Below are positions 12,605 to 24,796 of a stretch of DNA of 64,000 nucleotides, piece by piece (positions within the stretch are counted from its first letter, which is position 1; each line of letters starts with the position of its first letter). The notes beneath the pieces are model-generated. The model searched no databases, had not been told where the DNA came from, and saw nothing but the letters and a program-made list of their open reading frames with translations. Origin of the DNA: Daphnia carinata (taxonomy: Eukaryota > Arthropoda > Branchiopoda > Diplostraca > Daphniidae). Both the position numbers and the translations under genes were made by a program. Location of the stretch: contig NC_081337.1 of the NCBI RefSeq assembly GCF_022539665.2, positions 9,338,679-9,402,678 of the forward strand, given 5' to 3'.

Positions 12605-14031
12605 AGAAACGAACAGTCATTCCGCAAGACGAGAAACAATGATGTTCTGAATCCGCGATCAACATTCTATCAGCTTCCCCTCCGCCCCCAAGGTTAGGCC
12701 CATTTTTTTGTTTATTTCATTTTAAATCGTAAGAAAGAAAAGTTACGAGGAAGGGACACTTTTTTTCTTCTTGAATCTTTAAAAAAAAAAAAAGAGTACG
12801 GGGAATACCTTTTTTTTTCTGTTTCTCACCGGGGACCATCGCTCACATACTAAAATTGGAATTCTCATAGAAGTAGAATGGGTTTAAAAAAAAAGAGAAC
12901 TAAAGTTGAATTATTCTACGTTAGCCCGACTCTTCGACAGATTGCAGAGCGAAATTTACAAAACAATACTACTATTTTTGATGATAAAACATAAATAAGT
13001 GCCAGTTGAAAAGTTTAGCAATTTGCTAGAAGATGTCCAAGGAAGTGTCGTCTGCTGATTGTCGGAATCAGTGCGATCGGTTTCATTTAGTTTTAAACGG
13101 GGGGAGAAAAAGAATTTACATGTACTCGAATTAGTCTCTCGTTAGGCGTTTCTATCCTCGTTCAGAAAAGAAAAATCGAGACGCAACATCTTCACACAAA
13201 TTTTGTTGGAATTGTTTCCCTTGTTCCGGAACCGGACACTCGAACTACTTTTGAAATTATTTTGCCCCCTAAAAAGTGTGTGGTATTTGGAGTAGCGTGA
13301 TTCGCATCAAAACGAGAGATGGATCTTTCTTATCATTTCTTTAAGTTTTGTTTTCATCTTTGATTTGCGATTACATTAGAGTACACTTTACTGTGATAGC
13401 TCGCGAAAGAGAAATGTAGATTAAAAATTCAAAGGTATGCAAAACAAAGAGGCAATGCAAAAATGAAACAACTTGAGTGCTGGAAAAACTAATTTAATGC
13501 ATTGCGCGTTCTTTTAATCTGCATTTCTCATACGCCAGTTTTTCCCTCCACACCCCCTTCTTTTTGAATTTTCGTTTTAATATCAACACTTCTCATTCGA
13601 GTATACACCCTCACATCTGGCCATTACGTAAACCGAATACACACTGCTGTCGTTGAAATCGATATGTTCTCACCGTCAATTTCGCTGCTTGGATAGCTCT
13701 TCAGATCTTCTAAAGGTCCTTTTGCTACTAGCTCTCTGTTTCTTTTTGCAAGTTGTCACTTAAATGTTTGGGTTAAAGACGAAGTTTTTGGAAAATCTTA
13801 CAAGGTCGCCTAGAAAAACGATAAGCTTTTTGGCAAGAACAAAATACTTTTATGGTGTGTGGGCTAAACCAAACTTTGCAGCATCAGTTGCCTGAGCTGC
13901 CCATTAAAGTAGATAAAAAGGGAGATTGAAATTCACGCGCATGTTCTTTGTCAATGCTTTGGCAATCTCGATGGATTGCTCGCTACAAACGAGTTGCATC
14001 CATTATGATATCCGTTTTTTCTACAAATGGA
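12605..14031 (+). other. 3' UTR of the Kelch gene and intergenic DNA
   Basis: After the TAA at 12602-12604 there is no coding frame for about 1.5 kb. A/T-rich tracts and no consensus AATAAA suggest a long 3' UTR. A variant ATTAAA lies near 13422. The fucosyltransferase gene approaches from the other side, so the two genes converge. Confidence 0.45.
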
Positions 14032-14037
14032 TTTAAT
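14032..14037 (-). terminator. possible polyadenylation signal ATTAAA
   Basis: The common variant ATTAAA on the minus strand lies about 120 bp beyond the fucosyltransferase stop. No perfect AATAAA was found nearer. Confidence 0.3.
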
Positions 14038-14153
14038 GCGTGCTATACCGCGGCGTATATTTCGTTCGTGTTTTTGTAAGGGACGTTACGTTACATACTT
14101 TTGATGAAAGGCGAATTTGTTGTGCAGGAATGGGCTAGTAGGTTTTTAAGCAG

Positions 14154-15690
14154 TTACAAGACTTTAAAGGTTTGACAAGTTGCGTTTTTATCCCACCAGC
14201 TGTTCATGTCTTTGTAGATTTTGGGTGGTAATGTTGGATCGTGAAGAGCGGCACACAGATGACACATCCCTTTATTGAAGTCTTGCTGGCTGTTACGTAC
14301 TTCAAAATGGGATTTCCACCAAAAGTACTCATTGTACAAGGTGTCATTCTTGTCGAGTAATATCATGTAGTCTGCTAGTTTTTTAATATTTTCGAAATTG
14401 GCCGCGTTAATGAAGGAATGTCTCGGTGCTATCTTTTCGTGGTGATTGTGGAATCCGACAACAATTGGGATTATGGGCTCGTCCATCATGCCGAAAAATC
14501 TAAAGGCAAACAGTTTTATCAGTTTTTCGATCGATTTTTCGTAATTTAATTTTTTTACTTTTCGGTTACGTAATCTAGACACAAGGAATTTTCAAGTGAC
14601 AAGTAAAACTTGTACTTTTTTCCGGCCATTTTTCGGCAGTCATCCTCGCGTTTCCTTGGACAGACCATTGTCCCACAGTCTCCATAAATATCGACGTCAA
14701 TGTACTTTTGAAGCTCTCTCACCATTTCGTTTCTTCTGCTTTGTGACGCACAGTTTGAAACGAACCAAGCGGCTATTTTCGTCTTTCCCTCTGCGTAGTT
14801 GATAAGGGAAGGACGGGATAAGTAGTTTTTCATTTGTTCATCGGTGGGATGAAGTGGAACGCCTCCATTTGGTTTTATGTATCCGTACGGACTAACCATA
14901 TCCGAGTCCCAGCGATAAGTCATGGTCCAGTTGAAAAAGTTATTCATTAGATTCGTATCAATAAATCGCCAAGCTGCAGATTCAATACTCCAGAACACAT
15001 AACGTTGGTGAGGCGATCGCTTGTCCGGCAAATCGTTTCGTGTCCAACTGCGAAGATGAAACACTACAGCGTCGTATTCTTGAACATTAGTTCGATTGTC
15101 ACTGGTTTCACATTGCCAAACAGGGCAGCCGGATTCACGCAACGCGTTGCGTCCTTGGCCAACGCCGTATTCTTTGTTTCCGTAGGCCTGAAGTGTATTT
15201 AGGCTAAGTTTTAAATGTTAAATAGACGACGATGACTTGGATTTATTCCTACCTCGTTCCAAAACAATATTCGTTTGAAGGGTGAGTCAGTATCCGGCAG
15301 CACATCCTGTGCGTACCTTTCCATCAGCTCGTAGCGTTCACTTGTAGGGCTTGGCGTTAATAATTTGGTGCGCAAATCTGTCTTAGGTACGATGTTAAAT
15401 ATTTCCTCTTCTCTGTACATTGAATAGTTTGGCGGATCTGTAAGAAACATTTTCACTACAGAAAGTTGTCGGACATTGTGTCTCATCAAAACAAAGTAAC
15501 ACTGTCCAACAACCAACACGAAACCTATCATGATTAAAATATTTTGGCGGCGCTGTATGTTTAACATTTTTTTGTTTTCACTTGCACAAATTCCGCCGTG
15601 ATTTAGTATTGCGTCGGCACTGCTTCCAAAGGAACAACTTTGTTGAATGAAACTTTGTATATTGCACTTTGACGGTGTAAAATGTTTCAT
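14154..15690 (-). CDS. alpha-1,3-fucosyltransferase (GT10), 470 aa, 3 exons
   Basis: Exons are 15690-15253, 15187-14559 and 14499-14154, summing to 1413 nt. The protein is a type II Golgi enzyme: a short cytoplasmic tail, a membrane anchor (ILIMIGFVLVVGQCYFVLM, about 50-68), a stem and a GT10 catalytic domain. The family signature crosses the last intron: YKFYLSLENSLCLDYVTEKFF, then PIVVG, then a conserved YFWWK. In this family that motif binds GDP-fucose. Expected function is transfer of fucose in alpha-1,3 linkage to N-glycan core or antenna GlcNAc, as for arthropod FucTA/C-type enzymes; which acceptor cannot be told. A second in-frame Met at residue 42, just before the anchor, is a plausible alternative start. 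Reading through the donor at 14558 would give a stop two bases later. Confidence 0.92.
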
Positions 15691-17183
15691 GTCCTTTTGT
15701 ACACACTATCCAATGTAAACTAAAGATATGGTTAAATTGTAGTAGAGATAACAACAAGGATAGTATTGGGCATGCGGGTTGTTCCCGCGATAGCCCAGCC
15801 TCTACTGGTTGCTGCCCAAACCGCCCGGCCCTTGTGCTTCACGTAAGTCTATTAAAAAATCCCCTCGAGGTTTTATTAGTTGAAAGCAACTATTGCTCCA
15901 AGAAAAGGCTGGAACCATCTGCTGCTACGAGTCTGGGGTGCCACGTACCTGCCACGTAAGTACGTGTTCAAAGAACAATCGAAGGTGGAGTAAAAATCCA
16001 CTCGTAAAATAGGTGGTCCTGACTGTTATAGCTTTCCTTAACCGCGGAAACAGCAGGAGCATAGCTGGTTCCGCAGCATACCGCTAGTTAACTTGACGGA
16101 TGATTTTCGAATTGTTGTACGTCTTGAAAATATTGTAGTTGGAAAAGGAAGTAAATAATTTGCGTGTGATGTTCGTGGTATACCGCTGCAATAGGTAGCC
16201 ATACATCAGCGTGTGCCTTGCTGTCATGGGACACAAATGACAAGCGAATTCTAATTGTATTACTGCACCACAAAGTGAAATCTGTCTAGAAAGGAAAGTA
16301 CTCTTGGTTGGGTTTTTGGTTCAATAAACTTAAGAAATTTAATTTTTTTTTTTTTTTACATAATGCATATATTTACAGTAACAAGTAACGAACACACTAT
16401 TTCGCATCGGCTAGCCACTGTATGCTATACAGGTTCTTCGGTCCGAGTGGTCAAGGGTAAATTACTTTCCCTTTTCCAGAAGCAGTCATTCAAGCAACTG
16501 AGCAAATAATTCTCCTGTCTCCTAGAAAAAAGGTATTTACTGTTAAATAACTTATTTCTTTCAGCCATAGACTAACTCGTGTGTATTTTTAGGTCGGTTT
16601 AAAGAATTCCTTTTGTGGCGACACATGGTGACAGGACAGAAATAGCGGATTGCGCCATCACGACACAATACCATAATACGTAATAATATAGTCTATATTC
16701 CATAGTTTCTTTTGTTCAATTTCTATTTCGTGTAGAAAAAACTGACTCGTGGGACGACAATTATAAAAGTGAGGGCATTTTCCATCCGCTCGCTTTATGC
16801 TGTGGTGGACCATGGATTTCCTGCCTTATTATTTCGCGAGCAGGAGAATATCAGACCCCTAACAAATGGTAACGTAGTATTTGTGAGGCTCAAGTTTCCG
16901 CAGTGCACAATGTTCCAAGTGAAATTTCCCTATATAAAATCTCATACTTAATCTCTTTCACTGTTGATATATGAGACGCAGTTTTCTCATTCTTTCGACA
17001 AGTCAGAGGATTTGGTATTATCCAACAACTCTGCACTTTTATTTTCTATTCAACATTGATTCAAACTTGAAAAGCAGAGCCTATAGATTTCACTCTTGCT
17101 ATTTATAAATTATATAAAGATCTAAAAAGAAGGAAAGAAGTTGCATGTTATGGCAGTCTTGATTGGAAGCATCCACCACCAAC
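15691..17183. other. intergenic region between FUT and lipocalin genes
   Basis: No coding frame with family support. A GC-rich patch at 15770-15960 lies upstream of the fucosyltransferase and may be its promoter. Three TATA-like sites point toward the lipocalin: TTATAAAAG at about 16761, TATATAAAA at about 16931 and TATATAAAG at 17110. The last lies about 75 bp before the lipocalin ATG and is the most likely core promoter. Confidence 0.4.
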
Positions 17184-18058
17184 ATGGAAATTGCGCTCGT
17201 TTGCTTCTTGTGTTGTTGTATAAATTTTTAGTTGAACAAAGTCAAAAAGAAATAAGAAAATGAGAAAACAGTATAGCAAAAAGAGTGCCTTTTCCCACTT
17301 TGTTTGTTTGCTGAGTTTTTGTTTTACACAACAAACCGTTAAAACACAAGTTGCATTCGACGCAGTTTGCCCAGACGTCAACGTAGTGCAAAATTTTGAC
17401 GCGCAAAAGGTTTTCTGATTTAATGCTTTCTAAATTTTGATTGAACTTCAATATCTGCTTCTAAAGTATTCAGGTGTATGGTTTGAGATTGAGTCATACC
17501 CTGGGATGATTGACGAGTTTGACATTTGCGTGTCTTTGAACTATACGATGCAACCAGACGGCAATCTTCAGGTTACCAGTTCTTGGTTCAATATCAGGTA
17601 TTTTTTTTTTCTATTTTATATTTAACTATGGTTATTATGAAATTTTTTAGTTCCAAGGTTCATGAGAGTATCCAGGGAAGTGTTCGTCTTATCAATCCTA
17701 GTTTGGGAGCAAAACTACTGGTTACATTTCCCACTTCACCTATCAGTCAGTCAATGTCAACCGACGGTAACTTTTGGCTCCTTGAAACAGATTACATAAA
17801 TTACGCTATTGTTTTTCTGTGCCTTCCGGTCAGATCAAACATAAGCTTTCGTAAGTTGCTCGTCCATGTCGTTTTAATCAAAACGTGCTGTTTTTTCTAA
17901 AAGCTTTCTTTAACTATATAGAATATCTTTCTTACTTAAGCCGAGAGCGGTTTCCTTTTACAGCTGGTCTGAATTTCGTTCATCAGCGTATGGAGTCGCT
18001 GGGACTGGATCGAACGTTTCTCAAACCAAACAGTCAGATAAACTGTCCGTTTAACTGA
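17184..18058 (+). CDS. secreted lipocalin, apolipoprotein D-like, 186 aa, 5 exons
   Basis: Exons are 17184-17217, 17351-17409, 17467-17597, 17651-17850 and 17922-18058, totalling 561 nt. The tiny first exon encodes the signal peptide (MEIALVCFLCC, then FAFDA after the junction). Lipocalin signatures follow in order: CPDVNVVQNFD, then YSGVWFEIESYP (the G-x-W motif of strand A), then FWLLETDYINYAIV (the T-D-Y motif) and a C-terminal NCP. Cys positions fit the usual disulfides of apolipoprotein D. Members carry small hydrophobic ligands (retinoids, sterols, fatty acids, pigments) in body fluids; the ligand here is unknown. I chose the start because it gives a signal peptide joining in phase to the barrel. 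The donor after exon 1 (GTATAA) is weak, so that junction is the least certain. Confidence 0.85.
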
Positions 18059-18065
18059 AAAATGT

Positions 18066-18071
18066 AATAAA
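18066..18071 (+). terminator. polyadenylation signal AATAAA
   Basis: AATAAA lies 8 bp after the lipocalin stop codon, implying a very short 3' UTR. Confidence 0.65.
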
Positions 18072-19169
18072 CAAAGGTTGTTTGTTACGAAACGCCATTT
18101 GACCCCACATACCACTTGACAACCACATTACATTTTAAGAGTTATTCGTTATGCGGCTTACCACCGGAACGTACTGGCGCGACGTACTAAACCTATTGTT
18201 TCGATTTTCATTCATCGTTTCTCTTTACCATCGCGCCAGTTCCTTTCGGTAGTCGTAATTCAAAACGAGCCTGATGGTCGAAATTTTCGTTAAATTTTGA
18301 ATTGAATTCATTAATTTTTGTAGTAAAATGGGAAGACTAATACAATATTAAACCTCAAATAAACTTGTATTTTTTGTTTGTTAAATTTGCAGAGCAATGG
18401 ATGTAGTAAAAATTTTGTTGCTGGCTTCGAAAGCGAATCAAACGAAAACAGCTTTCAGTTTTGGTTATGCCATGGTATTTTTTTCGAATTACACATGTGA
18501 GTGAATAGTGAATTTTTGCAAATTTTGACAAAAATGGGAAGGCCATATCCCACTTGTTAAATTTTGGCCAAATTTCAAATGTTGCATAAAGTACATGATT
18601 TCGATTCATAACTGAATGAAAGAAAACTAAATATAAAAAACTAAGTTGGTGTACGTACATTGCTAAACAGAGGATGTTTGATGTCATTTGATGCAATATT
18701 TGATGCAAGGCTAGCGCGCCAGTATGCTGCAGCGCTAGCGCGATACAGCAGAAAGTCGGGCTTAAAAATTTTTTCGGTAAAAACTGTCACTCATTGGAAT
18801 TGTTCAGGTAGACATGTGAACCTGGTGGTACCGGAGAAACTGGATGGCCTTAACGAAAACTCATCATACTCCATTTTGGAATAAACTAAAGAAAAGAGCA
18901 AGAAATTAAATTGTGTTTCCCCAAGTATTACGCCTTTTTCCTTTTTTTTAAAGTTAAACCTTGGTTTGGATGATTACTTTAAATTTGTTTTAGAACATTT
19001 AATTTGTGATGGATAAAGTTTCTCTTAATGACTTTTGCGTCCACAAGAGGCGCCTTAAACCGTGGCTCATCGGCAGTTTTTTTTTCAGGCATATTTCTAG
19101 ATCGTTTTAACGCGTGCATTCTGCTGTATAATCTAATTTGTTTCATTCTGATATACATTTTTTCTGTTC
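18072..19169. other. intergenic DNA with one repeat fragment
   Basis: No gene is recognised. The stretch 18690-18785 carries a fragment of the GCGCTAGCGC repeat family found at 33-34 kb, listed separately. The remainder is AT-rich. Confidence 0.45.
18690..18785 (-). repeat. fragment of the GCGCTAGCGC repeat family
   Basis: It contains CTAGCGCGCCAGTATGCTGC, then GCGCTAGCGCGATACAGCAG, and ends with AGTCGGGCTTAAAAATTTTT. The same blocks occur in opposite orientation at 33440-33500 and 33833-33885 with the same order, which identifies a dispersed element. Confidence 0.7.
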
Positions 19170-21778
19170 AGGGTCACAAGGTATTTGTTTGCTTGTATTC
19201 GTAGTAGTGTGATTACTTTAATATGGTTTTGTTTAATTTAACAGTGTCGAGAAGGACATAATGCCAGAGTGTCCATAAGCTGGTTGGGGCGGTAGTGGAA
19301 GTCGTACTTGCCATGAGGTAAGAAAAACAAAAAAAAACTATTCAGGTTTCTACATTCTAGTCTGGCTAATCCATAGTCATTAAACAGTTTGGAGAAAGAC
19401 ATTTTTCCATGGAATGCCCACAAGGAGGAGGTGGGAGTCAACCTCGTAGGTGTCAGAAGGTGAATATGAGACTTGTATCGAGTTTTTTTTTTTTTTTCTG
19501 ATTTTCATTTTTCATTTTTAATGAAGAAGAGGGCCATGTGGCAAAGGATTTTCCACAAGGAGATGGCATTGGTGGCAGCAAGTGTTACATTGTAAAAACC
19601 AGTTGTATCTTCACAAAAAATTTTTTATGTTCCAGTGTTCATTTGCTTACCCCTAGTGTCACAAAGCTGGCCACACCTTGAAAGGCTGCCCGAATCTGTT
19701 CAGTGAATTGACGGAAGACGGAAAGCCTTGTGAACAATACATTCCGGAAGCTGTGACATGCGATGAAAAGGAACTGTTTAGGGGGATTGTCTGTGGGGAA
19801 TCTTTAACAATTTTGATAAAGTCACCCACCAGGTAAACCATTTTTCGAAACAGTATTTTATGATTTGAAAATATCTATTGGGTTTGCTTTAGGTTACAGG
19901 AAAAGATGTACCTCAATACATAACATCATTCGAAGAAGCCGGCCTGCGCCCACTACTACTTCAAAACATTAAGAATTCTGGCTACATAAAACCAACACCT
20001 GTACAGAAAGCTTCAGTTGCAGTTATTCTTGCCAAAGAGATTTGATTGCTTGTGTTGTCACGGGCTCCGGCAAAACGGTAATCCAATTAACTAACGCTGT
20101 GTAATTTTGAAACCTTGATGCCCTCATACTGACTTGATTCGAATGGGTCGGTATGAACTGGGTAAGTTGAGGTAAAAGTAATTTTGAGTGGGCATGTCGG
20201 TGATTGTGACTATTAAAAGGTCCAATTGCATCTAAGATACTCAACAAACCCTTCGTGATATTCGTTGATTAAGTCATCTAAAATTTCACATTTTTTCATG
20301 TAGGCGGCGTACTTGGTACCGGTTATGAACATATTGTTAGAACAAGGTGTTGCTGGTGCGTCTCGCACCATGGTTCAAAAGCCAGAAGTTGTAATTGTCA
20401 CACCCACTCGTGAATTTTCGATTCAAATTCACCGCGGGGCGTGTAAATTCTCCTACAATTCGGTTTTAAAATCTGTCATTATATATGGACGAACTGTCAC
20501 TAGCCATCAGCGGTCAAATCTTCAAGCTGGGTGCAATACTCTTGTCGCGACCACGGGGCGACTCGAGGATTTTCGCGACCGTGGAGTATTTTACTTCTTG
20601 ACGGCCAGTTATTTAATTTTGGACGGAGCTGATCGAATGCTTGATATGGGTTGCGGTCCCAATATTGAAAAAATTGTCAACCATCCAACGATGCCTCCGA
20701 AAGGCTGTTCTCGATGGCTTTTGAGTATGAGATTTGACTGATGTAATGCTATTTGTTTCTCGGTATAGAATCTGTCGTGTTTGTATGTTTTCGGCTACAT
20801 TCCCAGATGAAGTGTAAGCGCTGGCTGCGAGTTACATTGAAGACCACATATTCGTCACAAAGGGCACTGTCGGTGGCACCAATCCGGATGTTGAAGAGCT
20901 GTTTTTCCAGTGCTCGAAAAGAGATAAGAGAGCTAAGCTGATCGAAGTTTTACAAGACCTCGGTGGTGCCAAAACTATCGTTTTTGTCGACAGCAAAAAG
21001 ACCGCGGATTTCGTCGCTGCATTCTTGTGCAATAACAACTTACAAGTAAGAATCAAAACTGTTGGAATTGGGCAAAGTGTCTTAACTTTACATGTCTAGT
21101 CTACCAGCATCCAATGTGATCGTCTTCAGAGTCAGCTGAGCAAGCGCTTCGTGACTTCAAAAATGGTATTAGGAATATTCCCGTAGCCACTAACGTTGCT
21201 ACCCGTGGTTGTTGCTGCCCGTGGTAATACTTTATGGGTTCTTCGTTCGTTTTTTACGTATTTGATGTTTGTATTGTTTTTCTTTGATATTGCCAGCGTC
21301 AACTATGTCGTAAATTATGACTTGCCTACTGATATTGAACAGTATGTTCATCGTGTTGGTCGAACGGGCCACATGGGTAATGTTGGAAAATCAATAAGGT
21401 TCTTTGACCAAGAAAGAGATGGCCCTAGCGCTGGAAAATTTTTGTTTTTGTTAACTAAGGTACCTACTCCAGTTTGACATCTAATTATATTTCTCTGCCC
21501 TTGTGTTCGTAATTAATAATCCTACGTATTTTTTTTTTAGTCCAATGCCGATGTACCGCCATTCATGCAAGCGATGGTCTCAGGCGTGAGTGGAATGGGC
21601 TACGACTTTAGTGCCCCTTCGACCGGATTTTGCTAGTCGAGATATGCGCCAAGTAAGTTAAGACCTAGGTAGTTTTTATTACTTGTAGATCTAATTATCT
21701 ATTCGCCGTTCGGCGATAAACCTGGATTTGCTGCCTTGCCCACTGAAGTTGAAGAGAGTTGGTATTAACTCAATGTCG
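19170..21778 (+). pseudogene. decayed, intron-containing vasa-like DEAD-box helicase copy
   Basis: Remnants of CCHC zinc knuckles (CREGHNAR, FSMECPQGGGG, CHKAGHTLKGCP; one final Cys is now Phe in AKDFPQG) precede a Vasa-type helicase core. The linker GKDVPQYITSFEEAGL, Q motif GYIKPTPVQKA, motif I TGSGKT, PTRE, LDGADRMLDMG (DEAD is now DGAD), [46 protein letters not shown] (motif VI Arg changed) and a terminal ESWY occur in order. Disabling marks are a frameshift near 20036-20041 before motif I, an in-frame stop at 20815-20817, and frame breaks with motif damage at 21100-21230. GT..AG introns persist, so this is a duplicated gene, not a retrocopy. Intact Vasa is a germline RNA helicase; this copy should lack ATPase activity. 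Much of the frame is still open, so decay is probably recent. Confidence 0.85.
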
Positions 21779-22044
21779 TTCACTTGGTTGGCTTATTTTG
21801 GAGTAATCCAAAACCAAAATTCGTATCCGATATCATCTTGGAACTTGCATTGTCTGTTTGAGAATTTGATTACGTGTTTATTTTGCTAACCCATATACCT
21901 CAATACAGAACAAATTCATTTTGTTTAAGGAAACAGTTAATGGGAATATTTTGTATTATACTTTTCCATTTTTAGTGGTTATTTTCTTTTTAATTTATCA
22001 AACATAGCTATCAAAATCTCAAACAATGTATGTAAGGACAGTTA

Positions 22045-22104
22045 TGGCATACCGGTAGCATGCTGTCATACAGTGCAAAAGGTCTGTGGTTCGTATCCCA
22101 GAAT
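22045..22104 (+). repeat. tRNA-like sequence (SINE-type Pol III boxes)
   Basis: TGGCATACCGGTAGCATGC resembles a Pol III A box and GTGGTTCGTATCC a B box, at tRNA-like spacing. The anticodon and acceptor stems do not pair well, so this is a tRNA-derived repeat rather than a functional tRNA. Confidence 0.45.
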
Positions 22105-22290
22105 GATTAATATTGCTTGGCGCAGTCGTCCCCAAAAAAATCTGGAATGCTGGCGTGGTTGTCCCCGAAAAATTCTGGGACGCTACCGACCATCAGATCG
22201 TCGAGAAGAAAGAATTTTTCCTTGTTTTTGCTATTTTTCGTTATTTCGACATATAAGTGTTTCTTGTGAAGAAAAAGCGTACCTGACGAA

Positions 22291-22352
22291 TCTGCGTGTT
22301 GAACCCTAAATCTTCGGCTTCTGAGGCCGATGCTCTACCGTTAAGCTACTTC
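22291..22352 (-). repeat. tRNA-like sequence, minus strand
   Basis: Read on the minus strand, GTAGCTTAACGGTAGAGCA forms a D arm. TCGGC-CTCAGAA-GCCGA forms a good anticodon arm with a CAG triplet in the loop. GGGTTCAAC is a B-box remnant. The T stem is poor and no long variable arm is present as tRNA-Leu would need. It is a tRNA-derived repeat or pseudogene. Confidence 0.5.
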
Positions 22353-22450
22353 ACATATTTTAGTACTACTATTACTAATAGTGAATTTAGGAATACGTGT
22401 TGGACTTAGAAAAAAAAAGCAAGCTTCCTTTTCGTTGCCTGACAAATTCA

Positions 22451-22575
22451 CTGGCTCAGAACATCGAAACCAAGACCCAGGCCAAAAATATGAAGGCTTA
22501 CCTTTCTTTGCCTTTACCCAGTGTTTAGGCAAAGGCTTGGCTGGCTTGGAACATCGAAGCCAGGACCCAGGCCAC
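22451..22575 (+). repeat. direct repeat of about 36 bp, two copies
   Basis: The blocks at 22451-22486 and 22540-22575 share GAACATCGAA and CCAGGACCCAGGCCA-type sequence with few differences. They are separated by a stretch with a GCCTTT/AAAGGC inverted repeat. Origin unknown. Confidence 0.6.
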
Positions 22576-22606
22576 ATGACTTTCCGAATACCAATACCTA
22601 ATATAT

Positions 22607-22782
22607 ATGGCAATCCGTTTTACCCCAAAAAAAAAAAAAAAAAAATCGGCCTTTTTTTTCTATTTCACTGCTATCGCCATCTACCGGTGGATAGGAGTAA
22701 AACAAAAAGTAAGGCCGATATTTTTATTTTATTTAATTTTTTTTTTTTTGGGGGGGGGGGGGGGATAAAGCGGGTTGCCATA
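22607..22782. mobile_element. MITE with ATGGCAATCCGTTTTAC-type inverted ends
   Basis: The left end ATGGCAATCCGTTTTACCCC is matched in inverse by GGGGATAAAGCGGGTTGCCAT at the right end, enclosing about 176 bp without coding capacity. The interior carries A and T runs and the imperfect palindrome CTATCGCCATCTACCGGTGG. Related ends occur at 27424-27440, 33225, 33784-33802 and 34017-34035. It is a non-autonomous DNA element; the superfamily is not recognised. Confidence 0.65.
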
Positions 22783-23189
22783 CATTGCATCAGACTCACC
22801 CATTCGCCAACCCAAGTGTGCATATGTCTTTCTTGGACAATTATTTTATTTTGCTACTATGTTTGGTAAACTGCAATTATGCCCAATATTTTTGTATTTG
22901 CATTTTAGGTCTACTCTTAGATGATCTATACCTAATCATGTGTTTTAAAGTGATCTGCTTTCACAGCAGCTACATTTCTGCTGTGTTCTTTTCCGTTGGT
23001 CTATGGTTCTGAATTGAGCCAGGTATATCTATTATGCTATGTCACTAAGTACTATAGGGAAAAGAATAACTGAAGTTGATTGAGATCTATTCTGATTCTC
23101 CTGGTATCCGTTTCAACAGGTTTTTATTTGCTTTTCAACATCCATTTCATAGTGGTACATGTGGCTTTGATTAATATTACCATAAAGAC

Positions 23190-24705
23190 TGCTGAAAATG
23201 GGTGTGGTACGGAAACCTAGAAATGGCATGAGTTCAACATCAAATATGGATTAGGTACTTCTCGGTTTTTTTTCCATCGAAAAAGTATTTTTAATGCTAT
23301 TATTTTCCATTCACAGAATTTTAGCAGGGGATCAAGTCAAATCTGGAAGTGTTACAGGATGGAAGAGTTGGCCCGTAGTTGAAAAAACACTGAGAGTGCA
23401 TTTCTGTTAAGGTATGAGGTAAAGTAATAGAGTAATGGAAATTGTCTAATGAGAAGTATCATCTTGTGTTAATAAATCCGGTACAATCCTCATAGAATCC
23501 TTCATAGTTCTGTCACAGCTAGAAGCCTCAAATAATTCTGCTTCTCTTGCTAAAGAACAACTTGTCCTTTACGTTCAGAGTGTTGGTGAAGCTGGTTACT
23601 TAAATGGCCCTAAAGATGTTTCACTTCGCTGTCATTGCAGCGATGAACATCATACATGGACTCTTTAGGTATGAAAGGATTTTTCTTCAAATAATTTTGA
23701 ATTTATGACAAAGCATTTCTCCAGCTTTTTGCCAACCATGTCTAATCTAAAAAAAAAAATTTTTCCAATAGGAAAGGATTTTCATGTACTAGGAACACAA
23801 CTATCAACAATGCAACATTCTACAGGTGCTAGTTTATCATTCAAGAGCCCTATACAATGAAGTTAATCTGCAATTTGTATGTCCTTTCCCAAGCTTCCAC
23901 CAGAAGTTGAATCTATGAGTCATGTAAGTTCCATGATCAACAATTGATGTGTTTAAAACGGTGTTGTTTTTCTTTTCTCAATATAGGTTAATAGTAACAT
24001 TGGATCTGAAAAGATTCTTGGTTGGGGCAAGACACTGAATAAATTGTATTGATTGGATGGATGACATGACATTGCTATACTTAATTCGGATTCCCCAGAC
24101 GGTATTTGATATTTAAAAAATTGAAGTGCATATCTGGGCTCCCTTCTTTTCTGAAGCCCCGTTTCCCCTTGACTCATAATAAGCCCGTAGGGGGTCATGC
24201 CCCTACTGTACGGTATATATAAAAACAACATATACCGAGGTTTGGAGGGCTCTGGCCGGAAAGGGGACGTGGGGTGCCGCTTCGTCCGATGATGTGTTCA
24301 CGGAGGGTGACGTGGCTGCCCACAAATCCGAACTAAAGGTTAATCGCTCCTGTAAAAATGTTCCAAATCTTCAGCTCTTCTTCCGGCTTCTCTTAGCCAA
24401 TCACCGGGTAATCTCCCCGGTGGGTCAACAAGGCAGTGTCTCCCCCTGCCTGGGTTGACGGCAACTTTTGAAAGGGCTATTGTGCCTTTTTAAAGTTGCA
24501 AAAATAATTGTAATGTGCAGAGAATTGTCAATAAATTTTTTTTTATAAAATGTTTTTTGCAAAATTTTTTTCTTTCATTGTCTGTGTTCGCTTTGTTCAC
24601 ACATTACATTTATCAACTTTTTTTTTATTTAGCTTGCTCAATTCATTTTTATGGTTTTTGCCACCGTTGTATCGCTTATCTGTTAGTATTCAATTAGTAT
24701 TTATT
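23190..24705. repeat. left arm of a large inverted duplication
   Basis: This arm is the reverse complement of about 25185-26696. It starts inside a copy of the coiled-coil gene's exon (GAAAATGGGTGTGGTACGG) and ends near TTATCTGTTAG. Outside the 340-bp core the arms differ by scattered substitutions and short indels. The gene part of this arm (23190-23680, plus strand) shows frame breaks and is non-functional. Confidence 0.85.
24177..24516 (-). ncRNA. 340-bp stem-loop-rich block, left copy (possible structured RNA)
   Basis: By eye it is identical over 340 bp to 25380-25719 in reverse complement, while the flanking parts of the arms differ at roughly one base in ten. It is GC-rich relative to its surroundings and contains at least five local inverted repeats. 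It has no long open frame. Such contrast fits either local gene conversion or selection on a structured RNA. I do not recognise the family (not U1-U6, tRNA or 5S by inspection). Confidence 0.35.
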
Positions 24706-24796
24706 ACACTTCTTGAATTCTTGAACTTAGACAAGGAACAACGTGTAATACCTGGATATTTTCTGAAGTAATTTTATACTTGTATATTGTTTTACT

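Larger units (their letters stand above)
21779..23189. other. repeat-rich intergenic DNA
   Basis: No gene is supported. It contains two tRNA-like segments, a direct repeat at 22451/22540 and a miniature inverted-repeat element at 22607-22782, each listed separately. Confidence 0.45.
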
